Source: Favolaschia claudopus | Taxonomy: Eukaryota; Basidiomycota; Agaricomycetes; Agaricales; Mycenaceae | Assembly: GCA_037176885.1 (NCBI GenBank) | Contig: JAWWNJ010000040.1 | Coordinates: 248,001 to 312,000, forward strand | Direction: 5' to 3' | Length of the DNA: 64,000 nucleotides | Shown here: in pieces, positions 20,648 to 30,662 of the stretch | How positions within the stretch are numbered: position 1 is the first letter of the stretch | How the letters are laid out: each line of letters begins with the position of its first letter | Notes under the pieces: model-generated | The model's database searches: none | What the model saw: the letters and a program-made list of their open reading frames with translations, nothing else | Told to the model about the DNA's origin: nothing | Program-made: the position numbers and the translations under genes

Positions 20648-21740
20648 CTACAGTCCACCCTGAAATAAGTGAGTAAGAATACTGAGATGGAATTTTGGAA
20701 ACGGAAACTCGTACCTTCGAGGCTTCGACACTCTTTCCCTTCTTGGTCGCGCGCTCAGATTCATCATCTGCTTCGTCCGCTTTTCTTTTGCGGGCGGACG
20801 GAGCCCTAGAGCGAGTCGAAGTCACAATGTTTGCTTCGTCAACTTCTTTTCGGCTCCGGCGTGACTTTGGTTTTGGAGCGCTGGGCCCAGGCTCTTGCCA
20901 TGGAATCGGAGACGGCGCGGGAGGAGAGAATGGATGGGTGGGAAGGAGCGGAAGCGCGTGGCGCCGCTCGTCTGGAGCAGAGGCTGTGTCTAGTGTTCTA
21001 CCGGGTCGGGCTTTTACGGCAGGCCCGACCACGGAGTTAGCGTTTTCCGCCCGAACCGTCCATTTTTGGCTGATGTTGCCCGCCAAAGATTGATTTCTAC
21101 GTATGATCTCCACCATATGGGTCAAAGAAACCGGCGAAATTTTGACCCGTCAATTTTTTTTTTTTTGCAAAACCTAGGAAGGCAAAATGTGCATGCCGCC
21201 TTTCGGATCTCGAATTGACCAAAATTCGGCATGTACGGCCAACGGCTGCGGCTACAAACGCTAACTCCGTGGTCGGGCTTTTACGGCAGGCCGACTCACT
21301 CCTTGGCATGGCGCCAACATATCTTGATGAACATCGGTGCAATGTCTTCGGGATTTGTATCCTTTGGGATGCCGCTGTATTCTGGGTCGCTAAACCTCAA
21401 CACAGACCGGCACAGACCGAGGACCTGCGCCGTGTCCATGTCAAGGTTCGTCACGAGTAGATTACCGCCTCGAACGAATTTCTTGAAAGGGATAGGCCGG
21501 CCAGTGAACATGAGCTTCATGCGCTGAAGCTCATCGAACAACTGCTCGAAGAAATCGGCGCTCGCGCCGCTGATATACCCCCGAACAAGGGAGGCAGCTG
21601 TTACTGGGCATCAGCTGGCGAAGAGACGAGCGATGTGAGAAAGAGAAAAGAAACATACCGCGCTGGACGACCTTGGCAAATATAGTGAGCTCCCACTCAT
21701 TCAACTTCGCTGCATCAATGCCGGCGTAAATTTTTTTTTG
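20648..21740 (-). CDS. Hypothetical protein, partial, with a MITE inside an intron
   Basis: Exons read downward from about 21740: 21659-21740, 21300-21603, 20715-20997 and 20648-20659. Introns of 55 nt (21604-21658 and 20660-20714) have clean GT-AG borders. The middle intron (20998-21299) is 302 nt because it contains a MITE, yet the frame is preserved across it. The first part (KLNEWELTIFAKVVQR...) looks like a conserved folded region. The C-terminus has a Pro-rich stretch and a nuclear-localisation-like RKRKADE...KKGK tail. The 5' exons beyond 21740 are not found, so the gene is incomplete. I do not recognise the family. Confidence 0.55.
21024..21277. mobile_element. 254-bp MITE inside an intron
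   Basis: TIRs start CCCGACCACGGAGTTAGCG and end with the reverse complement. A 13-bp direct repeat, CTTTTACGGCAGG, flanks it at 21011-21023 and 21278-21290. Part of that flank may be element sequence, so the true duplication length is unsure. It lies wholly inside the intron 20998-21299. Confidence 0.65.
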
Positions 21741-21749
21741 CGCGCAACT

Positions 21750-23440
21750 CAGATATTGATCGAATGATACGATGCACCTTTTATGGGAAGATCAGCTCGG
21801 CTACACACGCCTAGCACCGGCAGCCCAGCGGCTACTCATCGGCAATGGGATGCAGACAAGTCCTCGGAAAGCAAGGCAGAGATGCCAGGAATCGTCAAAA
21901 ACGGCGGCACCTGGCGGCATTCGGTCCAGATCTCCATAAATGGTGCATCATATCACTTGAATCAAAAGTGAGAACGGCGCAAAAAAATCTGCGCATGACA
22001 AGGTTTTCCGGAACAGCTGTAAGGATTGAGCCGCAGGGTACCGCAGGGCGGGGATATCGAAAATGGACGGCAGAGTCGGCCGCGCACACGGTGTCTTGAC
22101 ATTGAAAATGAGTTCGCCGCTGTGTGTTGCTGCAAGTGCGGAGATGGAAAAGGTTCAAGATGCATCGTTGTATAAAAAATCAAGGTGTTCATTGCTGTTC
22201 GTTGAGATACGGAGCGGATAGCAAGAGGGAGAGTAGACAGTGTTTGGTAATGTTACATAAACAAGGTACCAGTATTCCCTAACCAATGAGTGGCGAGCTG
22301 TCCCTTCCCTGAGGCCATGGCGAGTGTTGTGTGGAGACCTCGACATAGCCTGTAGGTATGGTAGAATGAGTGCAGACTGCCTCTAAGGAAGACATAAAAG
22401 CCCAGACAATAGTCGAAAAGTTGTGCGCAACATTCTTCGGCCGAAATTCAAAGCGTGGACTTGATGGCAACCGTACAGGGCGTATTGACCTCGGGAACTT
22501 CTCCATTTCGAGGGTGATGGCAAAACGGTCCAGATTCCCACAGTGGGTCATTGTTTTCCCTTCTCCAAGGGGAAATCCCTCGGCCGGGAAAACACGTTTT
22601 CGGCACCCAGAAAAGCCTCGGAATGACCGATTTTTCAAATGTGGTAGGGTGTTTGGTCGAGTAGATAGTCATGTGATGTAGACAGCGTGAGGATCTATTC
22701 CCTTTGCCTCTTGCCATCCTCGTCCGCGTCCAGCTACCTGCGGAGGGCCACCCTAGCGACCCCGGGACCCCACCACACCACTGTTATTGTCATAGCTTGG
22801 TCTTACAATCCCTCTCCTCCTACCCTTTTCCTGCCGCCGGCGATGGAGGATATCAAACGTTTGGAGCTGGCTAACAGCCACAAGTTGATTCTTCTGATAT
22901 AAGTACAACTTATTTTCTCTACGATAACGCCACATTTATTTTGGCTTGAACTCGGGGCTCGACTCGACAACTCCTACACTTTCTGCTATCTACTTTGCGT
23001 TGCCAGTACTGCGACGACTCACTGACAACGTCAACATCAATGATTTGCACTCTTGACCTCTCCGAGTCTTTGATCATACCTAAAATTATTCGCCATTGGC
23101 CTAATTCTCTTTTATCTCACCTTGTTTTATAGCGGTGATCCGCTTCCATTCACAATTCCTGATTTTAATTGCGGGATGTACTTCATGCTACGTCAACATT
23201 GTAATTTCCCACCAGAGCTCAAAATTTTCAGCATTTCGAGCTATGGAATTTCATCAGCCGCCTTCTTCTGGGTTAGCCGTGGTCTCTGGAGATGCCTCGT
23301 CTGGCGTCTTTTTCTCTTGGGTGCCTTCTCGTGCATCTCTTTGCCCACGACCTGGAGATCAGCCGGGTAGATTTCCGCCGGCTGTCTTCTCCTCACCCAG
23401 ACCGAACTACGGCTGCCCTGACTCTAATAAATATTCCTAG
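21750..23440. other. No supported gene
   Basis: Short open frames on both strands have no recognisable motif and no convincing intron structure. Nothing repeated was noticed apart from general low complexity. Confidence 0.4.
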
Positions 23441-23466
23441 ACAATGAAGCAACAGTCACAAGAGCA

Positions 23467-23733
23467 GGACTTCATGGAATGGAATACGAGCATCATGAGG
23501 CTCGACCCGCTGAAAGTGCAGGATTTTATAGAAATACGAGCATCATAAGGCCCGACACGCTGAAAGTGCAGGATTTCATGGAATGGAATACGAGCATCAT
23601 GAGGCCCGACCCGCTGAAAGTGCAGGATTTTATAGAATGGAATACGAGCATCATGAGGCCCGACCCGCTGAAAGTGCAGGACTTCATGGAATGGAAATAT
23701 GACCACCCGCCGATGGTGCAGGATTTTAAATAG
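23467..23733 (+). repeat. 54-nt minisatellite, coding-compatible
   Basis: About four copies of a 54-nt unit (core GAGCATCATGAGGCCCGACC) are followed by a degenerate one. Because 54 is a multiple of three, the plus frame repeats an 18-residue peptide containing RPDPLKVQDF. The first copy lacks 4 nt and shifts frame. No start or flanking gene supports real translation. Confidence 0.7.
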
Positions 23734-24832
23734 TATAAAGAGCCAGAGCCGTTGATGTTGGGTGCGTAGAGGTGCGGAGGCTGATAAGTGGCTCGTTCAA
23801 GGGAGGAGATGAGGCGGGAGATAGAGTGAGACACTGGATAGGAGCACTGTGCACAAGCTTCCTTAGGTTGCAGGGGATGTAGAAGGTGTGCATTTAGCGA
23901 GAACCTAGTATAGTAGTGACGCTGTGCCCGGAGACCGAGAGGATTTGAGATATTGGCTAGGGGTACCAGACTACCGGTTTCTTTGACACGGTTGGGGAGG
24001 ATGGCTGGGGATGTAGGAGGACTGAATCCATGATAGAAAATCCAGCGCAGAGACATCCTGTGTCGACAGTGGGAGTATTCGAGGCCGACAGAGTTTATCG
24101 AGAACGAAGTTTGTTCGTTGCTTCGTTCGTTTCAAGCGTGAGACAGCCACATAGGTGTGGGTGTGGAACGCAAAGCGGTCTTGGAACGCTCACGGCCGGG
24201 GCGTGGGGCGATGGGGTGCGCGAGGATGAACCCATCACCCCACTCTGTGGCTGCCTCTGGAAAGTGTTACATAGAAACGTTCGCTATAAAAATTGGATGA
24301 CTAATATGTAAAAGGGAAGGGTGGGTGGGAGAAGCGAAGCGTCGAAGCCGTTGTGAATATTAATCAGTAGAGTTCATGAGCACAGAGATAGTGGGTGAAG
24401 TCGATGGTGGTGGTTGTGGAAAGAGAAAGGCTCGGATCTGAGACATCAGATCCGGCCCCTCTCTGCCGCAGTCACAAAACAGCACACTGTCTTCTCAAGT
24501 TCAGACAGTCTTTCCACCTTGCGCAAAGCCGTGTTCGGCTTTCACGAGATTCGAGTGAAGCCAAATTCGGGTCAAGACTGACCACAATAGACCTGCCATG
24601 CCCCTTTGTGATTAGTGAGGCGTGTTGATGCCCCCATCGAGGTCCAGAATCCATGAAGCCAGCAGATGTTTTTGAAGGTGGAGCTGGGTTGCCCAAAAGA
24701 AGACAGCTACATATGTACATACTGTAACATGGGTCGCTCCATAGATTCCCACGGCCCAAAGTGGTTGGATGTTACGGAAGGAAGGTATTGTATACTATCC
24801 ACCTCGAAAAGACCGCTGAAATGCGTTGAGAA

Positions 24833-27800
24833 TTGCTGGCACGCTGCGCAATCGCCAAAAGCCGAGCACGGCTCGCTCGGCTTTTGCGCAAACTGTCTAC
24901 TAACGAAACCGTTCTCTCTCACTTTGATCGCGGCCGAGTCTTGGCTCGTGCATGGTTTGGCGCTAAAGCTATCGAGCTGAATAACCGAGGCTCATCCGAG
25001 AACTATCCCTTGCCCCCACCAGATGTCACTCCGGATTCGCGCGTAGACCAAGCTGGCAGCGGCGCCCGGATTCAGCGCGGGGGAGTTCACGCGGAGTCTA
25101 GTACTCATGGTGAACTTCCGCCTGCGGCGGACAGGCAAGATCATCTGCCTGCCCCTATAAATACATCTGAAGCACCGTTCTCCTCCACAGACCCCATACT
25201 CCTTGCTGAGTCTGTTGAGATCCAGGCGGAACGCCCTTTCCACGCGGTTTCTGATACTGAAGTCGATAATGTCATCTCGACATCGCCACCATGGAAGGCG
25301 CCGGATCGCTATGGCCTTCAAATGGGGTACGTGCAGCGCGGCTACTCGGTTCTCAAGGACTGGATTCGCCCAGTTTTCAAAGCTTCTGTAGCTCTCGGCA
25401 CAAAACCGTCCTCGTTCAAGGCTAACGTCGCCACCCCGATCCCAAAGTCTGGCAAGAAAGACAGAACCTCCCCGAAATCGTGGCGTCCCGTCGAAAACTT
25501 CGAACACGTACTGGCTAAGCCGTTGGAGCGCCTCATCGCTGACCGCCTCTCATTCGATGCAGAAAGTCTCGGAATCCTGGACAATGCTCAGCACGGCGGC
25601 CGACCAGGACGCAGCACGCAACAAGCAGTAGATGGATTCATCCATCGAGTTCGGTCCCAGCTTGATAATGGCAACACTGTGTTGGGTGGTAGTTCAAGAA
25701 ATGGCATCTCTCGGTTTCCCTCGACAGTTAATACGATGGGTGGCGTCGTTCTTACACCTCCATCGGGTCACTGTGGTTATCGACGGGGTTCGTACCGTCA
25801 CGTTCGTGTTTAATGATGAAAGCGCACCGCAGTGCTCGTCATCGTCTTCCTCCTCACCATTAACCGTCTCCTTCGCAGGCTCAGTGCAATACAGGTTTTT
25901 GTGAGTTGGAGATACGGTTTTATCGACGACACAAATTTCAGCACAGCCAGTAAATCGCCACACCAAAACTGCGTAGCTCTCAACGAGGCGGCAACGATCG
26001 CGGTCGAATGGGCAAAGGACGACGAAGCCACGAAAAAACCAAGACGGAGCTAATTCATCACTCGCCAGGACGCGATGACTTGTCGGAGTACTGCGTTGAG
26101 TTTGACGGGGCGATTATTCGCCCAGCGGAAGTCGTGAAGTGGGTTGGAGTCTGGATCGACTCTAAGCTCACAGGTGAGATTCACATCAAGTCTCGCGCTG
26201 CATCAGCCGCGAGGTCTCTGAATGCGTCTCTCGCACTCACTCATGCTGTTTGGGCACTGAAGCCGCTGATGGTTCGTGATCTAGCGCGCGCCGTGGTGTT
26301 CCCTAGGGCAGATTATGGCGTCAATTCATTCTTCCCGCTGCCGTCGTCGACACTCAAGCCGCTCGAAGGTGTCAACAAATGTGTAGCACGGTGCATTACA
26401 GGCGGCTATCGCACAGCGGCGCGCGCTTCGCTGGAAAAGGAATCGGCAATACTCCCGGTTCACCTTAGGCTTGAACGTGCCCTGCTGCATCGCCTAGCTG
26501 GGTACCTCTCCCTTCCTCCATCACACGACATTGTATCGCTCATTCAGGACGCGATCGCACGAACCCCAAAACGACCTGCTCGAGCCTCCTGCTTGCACTA
26601 TGTGGAGCGTCTCCCGGCTATCCGTTGCCCGCAAGATGTTCCAGCACGCGGCACCCGTTTGACCAGTAAACCTCATATAGTGCTTCCCATGGAAGTTACG
26701 ACGGTAGCGAGCGTAGACCTCGACGGAGACTACGGCGCCCGTGGAAAGCGAGGGGGGGTGGTCGCACGATCACCTCCGCCCTCTGGCGGAAGGCAAGTCG
26801 CTGTGGCTACTCCCGCTGTAACTTCCGATACTCTAAAACTACCGCAGATGAACCCCTCCATCCCCTTGCTGCTAGGAATGGAGAGAATCGAACCAGTCTA
26901 CTCACCACCATGGGCCGACCCTCTCCCTACTAACACCATCATTCCTTCAAATTCTTCGGCCATCGGTGTCCTTGATGAGTTTGTGCGGGACAAGTTGTTC
27001 ACGGGGGCTACATGGTTTACCGACGGCTCCTTGCTTGCTGGCGCAGCAGGAGGGGCTGTCGTTCGAATGGAAGATGGAGTCATCCAGGAGAGAATTCTCC
27101 TCCCTCTTGGTAACGGACAGGTAGCTGAGGGTGAGATGGAAGGACTTCTGCGGGCTACGGAACACGCACTGCTCCGGGGGGCGGATCATATTCTAGTTGT
27201 ATCTGACTCGCAGGCGGCGCTACGCGGAATCCAGTCGACTCGAGCGCGCGCAGGTCAATACCGTGCCATTCTGTATGACAAGCTTATCCGGTCCGCCCTT
27301 GAACTCTCTCCTGCCCTCCGTATCACCAATCTCTGGACTCCGGCCCACGTTGGCACCATCGGCAATGAGTTCGCGGACGACGCTGCCAAAGCCGCTACGC
27401 TGCTTCCGCCACCCAGCACCTCCCATCTCACTGACAACGCGTAAACGGAGTATCAACTCCTCCATGTTGGTGCGCTGGCAAAAGGAGTGGGCTACGTCAA
27501 CCCTTGGCCGCGGTCTTCGAGACATCGATGATGCACCCCCGTCCCTCGAGGCCTCATCCTCCGCTCCCCATACATCTCCTCAGCCACCCGCGCCAATATC
27601 TCCATCGTCAGCCAGCTTCGTTCCGACTTCTCTTCACTCAAGGCGCACAGATACCGTTGCCGACTAGCTGCCTCTCCCGCTTGCGATGCTTGCGGAGCCG
27701 CATTCGAGACACGTACCCACTTCCTGCTCCATTGCCCGGCATGGTCTCAGTTTCGTGCCCCCCTCCAGGCCGCTTCCTTTGCAGCTGGTATCCTAGGCGC

Positions 27801-27886
27801 CGTCGATGTACGCACCATTCTCAATCATCCCAAACTCGTAAAGCCGTTGGTCGAATTTATTACTCATACCAAGCGTTTCAAATGAC
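24833..27886 (+). mobile_element. Degraded non-LTR retrotransposon (LINE with RNase H)
   Basis: Reverse transcriptase pieces run through three frames: 24833-25700 (KAPDRYGLQ, NVATPIPKSGKKD, then AQHGGRPGRSTQQA), 25690-25800 (MASLGFPRQLIRWVASF) and 25900-26010 (FIDDTN, the YxDD-like box). An intact 478-codon frame at 26008-27444 holds the thumb region and RNase H. A final piece near 27640-27886 carries a Cys/His motif (CDACGAAFETRTHFLLHC) typical of LINE C-termini. No endonuclease domain precedes it, so it is 5' truncated and frameshifted, and cannot move by itself. The presence of RNase H fits Tad1/I-like clades. Confidence 0.82.
26008..27444 (+). pseudogene. LINE reverse transcriptase C-terminus and RNase H frame
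   Basis: The frame begins inside the reverse transcriptase (KTELIHHSP, then VKWVGVWIDS) and continues into an RNase H with TDGS, EGEMEGL, VSDSQAAL and HVGTIGNEFADDAAK, so the D-E-D-D catalytic set is complete. It stops at 27444, and the remaining C-terminus is in another frame, so a shift lies near 27450. Confidence 0.78.
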
Positions 27887-27889
27887 TTA

Positions 27890-29130
27890 TTTATCATTTC
27901 TCCCTGCATCATCCCATCTGCCCCTCCCTCCCTCTCCGGTCTTCTTTCCTCTTACAATACTCTACTTATCATTTAATCTACTTTACCATCACTTCCCACA
28001 AACTCCGCCCGTAATCGCTCAACCAATATTCGTTATAACCTGATCACTACATTACCCAGTTACTTTAGCTCACTGTTTCCCCGTCAGTCGTCAACTTTTA
28101 CTTATTTCTCGTAGTTTTACATAACAGCATCACCACAGACCCAGTAGTTTACATCCATGTATATCCCCGAGACTGGCTTAACCAGTCAGTACTGCCGCAT
28201 AGCCCTTAGGGCCAGGTACGGTGTCGAAGTAAAGGTCGGTTCCTCGGTGAACCAGAGGTCGTGCTGGGAGAAGGGAGTAGGCGTGCCGTGAAGTGCCCCG
28301 AGACGAAGAGAAATATCTAAAGGAGTGATGGAATAGAATATAGAGACAAAGGAATAGAAACTCAGCTAGATAGAATGAAATACTCGATAGATACTGCACG
28401 CTTTGGGCAGAATAAGTGGCGAAGGTTCGCTCTGAGAGCTTCACAAAATTGGAGGAGATGAGAGAAAGAGACAAGAGAGCATCCCCTTGCGATCGATTCA
28501 CAACGGTATAAATATCTGGTGATGGGGATAGCCACAACGCGTACTCTTGCGTCGCCAGAGCCCCTACATGACGCCAAAAATATATACATCCGAAACATGT
28601 AGGTAGAGAGTCCGTTAAAAATAAAATACTCACTGGAACTCATCCGCTCCTTCGTTCTTCAACTGACCGGGAAACCAGCAAAGACTGATAGGGAGAGAAC
28701 GCGCTGCCGCCGTCAGACGCGTGTCGGTGGGTGCCCAGACCACGGACGCTCAATCCCCAGCTGGCTCCGAGTCAATCTCGAACTCAGGAAGCGAAGTCGA
28801 ACCTTTGAGTTGTACATAATAACTAAGGAAGAGATTGAGGGTGTAAGTTTGTGTATGAGATGAAGGAAAATAGAGTAGAGATAAATCAACGACACCAGAA
28901 CCAATATATCCATCAAGCAAATATACGCGCGCAATATTGGTGCAGCGACGCGGTCACGTGGAGTGATGTGAAATAGCCTTGACTCGTTTTGGACGCGAAA
29001 ATCTGGGGAAACGAGGAAAATGAGAGCATATGGGAAATTTAGGCATGGAGCAGAAATGTCAGTGATGTGTAACAGCAAAGAGGATCTCGCCTGGACACAG
29101 TACTGTATATCATCGAATGCGACGAAATAG
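27890..29130. other. No supported gene
   Basis: The first 150 bp are pyrimidine-rich and may be the LINE 3' untranslated region. Beyond that, open frames such as 28713-29303 on minus are simple-sequence artefacts or have no motif. Confidence 0.4.
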
Positions 29131-29132
29131 AA

Positions 29133-29162
29133 ATCAAGTTCAAGTTCAAGTTCAAGTTCAAG
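29133..29162. repeat. (CAAGTT)n microsatellite
   Basis: Five tandem hexamers, CAAGTT or AAGTTC by phase, end immediately before the chromo-shadow coding region. Confidence 0.85.
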
Positions 29163-29210
29163 GTGGAGTTTATCTGCGAGGGGGATCGGCCTGCCAAACG
29201 AACAGCCAAC

Positions 29211-29598
29211 ATGTCCCAGTTCCGTGACAAACCGAGCTGGGAAGCTTACGTGAGGAAAATCGATGCTGTGGAGAAGAATGCTAATGATCAACTGTTTGTG
29301 CACTTGACTTGGTGCGCTCTAAATCTCCAGCTTATGAATCGGTGTCTCAAAATGCACAGGCACTCTGGAGACCATGAAAAAATTGACTCAGCAACGGCCC
29401 ACTCCAAGTTCCCGAATTTGGTGAGTCGACTTCCGTTATTTCGTTATTACGTAAATCATTTTAATTTTTTTCTTTCTTTTATGTAAAAACAGTTACTCGA
29501 GTACTACGAAGGATATCAAGGGGCGAGCGATCTCCGGATTATGGAACCAAACTTGGCACGTGCCTTCATGCCTTCGTCCTTGTTGTCCGAACAATAAC
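29211..29598 (+). CDS. Stand-alone chromo-shadow domain protein (HP1-like C-terminus)
   Basis: Three exons (29211-29311, 29360-29420, 29493-29598) with introns of 48 and 72 nt give about 88 aa ending in TAA. The order WEAYVRKIDAVEKN, LFVHLTW, then FPNL joined to LLEYYEGYQ, is that of a chromo-shadow domain, the HP1 dimerisation module that binds PxVxL-type partners in heterochromatin. No chromodomain is found upstream; instead there is a hexamer microsatellite, so the protein may be truncated, or a further exon (GTGGAG frame from 29163) may exist. ATG at 29211 is the first in frame. It is either a short HP1-like regulator or the tail of a broken HP1 gene. Confidence 0.68.
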
Positions 29599-30063
29599 CG
29601 AACAAGTCCGAAACGTCCGATATGCCGTCGACTTGTCCTCAACGTTTTTCTGCACGTTTGGGTGCAAGCAGGGGCTGATATTGGTTGAATCTACTTACTA
29701 CAATGGAGACACGACAGATGCCTGGAAGGTTTGGGCGGGCGAAACTGGGGCAAAGAGGCTTAAAATCGGCTTTGTTTACACATACCAAACAATTATCTGC
29801 GCTTCCGCGATTCTTGACTGTATTTCCCTTTCACAACCAGAAGCTCACAGAGTGACAGGGCCGAATCACACAAGGAAGCGGAGCAAAGGTGAGGTAAGGC
29901 ATATGTGTGGGATTTGGGTGGGTCTGCCTCGCTAGGCAGTGCACCCGATCAGGCCCTCACTTCTCCATATGAAAGCGCACCCCTAATCTCGGCTCCAGAT
30001 CTTTCGGGATGACGGCCGGGACAGGGAAATCAACCAAATCACGAACCCCAGAGCAGCCAGCGC

Positions 30064-30399
30064 CAAGAGGCGGCTGATCTCTGGATCTGACCCATTATCA
30101 ACGGCACGTGCATCAAAAGGGGGGCAAAATATTATTATTTGTTTGGTAGATGATGTCGCCATGAATCTGCACGAATACATCGATATAAGGCATAATATGG
30201 CCTCAGGCTGAAGACCAAAGCTATTCCGAGGGTTTTTGCAGCTCAATGCTTCCCCAAGGTAACGCACAGACGGAGTTTTCTGGTCGAGGTCAACTGCCAA
30301 CCAAATATAAATATTTGGCCCCCCCTCTTAAGCGAGCTTTAGCGACGTCAAACACGTGCCGTTGATAATGGGTCAGATCCAGAGATCAGAGGCCTCTTG
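30064..30399. mobile_element. 336-bp MITE, 8-bp target duplication (CAAGAG family)
   Basis: Ends start CAAGAGGC and continue TGATCTCTGGATCTGACCC, mirrored on the right over about 48 bp. GCCAGCGC flanks it exactly on both sides (30056-30063; 30400-30407). An 8-bp duplication points to a hAT-type transposase acting in trans. Confidence 0.85.
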
Positions 30400-30479
30400 G
30401 CCAGCGCGATCATTTTTCTCCATCATTATGCCTCGCAATCAAACATCTTCACATTTCCCTTTTTGGATGCGCTCGCATA

Positions 30480-30541
30480 GATCATTGAGAACGACTATCT
30501 TCTCATCGACTCGGCGGAAAGTCTGAGTAGCGAGACTAGCG
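30480..30541. repeat. Dispersed repeat shared with 52137-52197
   Basis: GAGAACGACTATCTTCTCAT followed by AAAGTCTG and CGAGACTAG occurs in the same orientation at 52140-52196. The terminal CGAGACTA resembles the ends of the element at 33529-34254. Confidence 0.6.
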
Positions 30542-30612
30542 CTCGCAGAGCGCGAGCGCTTGGCTGCTCTGTAACTTCTGACGAGACTACTGCACCCCGG
30601 GTTTCCGCGCAA

Positions 30613-30662
30613 GACAAGAGGTGTCAGATCTCTGGATCTTGACCACGTTTGACGTCGGCTAG
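30613..30662. mobile_element. Solo left end of the CAAGAG MITE family
   Basis: CAAGAGGTGTCAGATCTCTG continues to ACGTTTGACGTCG, as in the left end of the family. No right end follows nearby, so it is truncated. Confidence 0.55.

Noticed and set aside
23467..23733. CRISPR-like array
   Set aside because: Units are contiguous without unique spacers, and the genome is eukaryotic; this is a minisatellite.
24395..24830. LINE endonuclease domain upstream of the reverse transcriptase
   Set aside because: No endonuclease motifs are seen in any frame; the element appears 5' truncated near 24830.
28713..29303. 196-codon minus ORF with a Leu-Glu repeat
   Set aside because: The repeat is the reverse translation of the (CAAGTT)n microsatellite, and the frame overlaps the better supported chromo-shadow gene.
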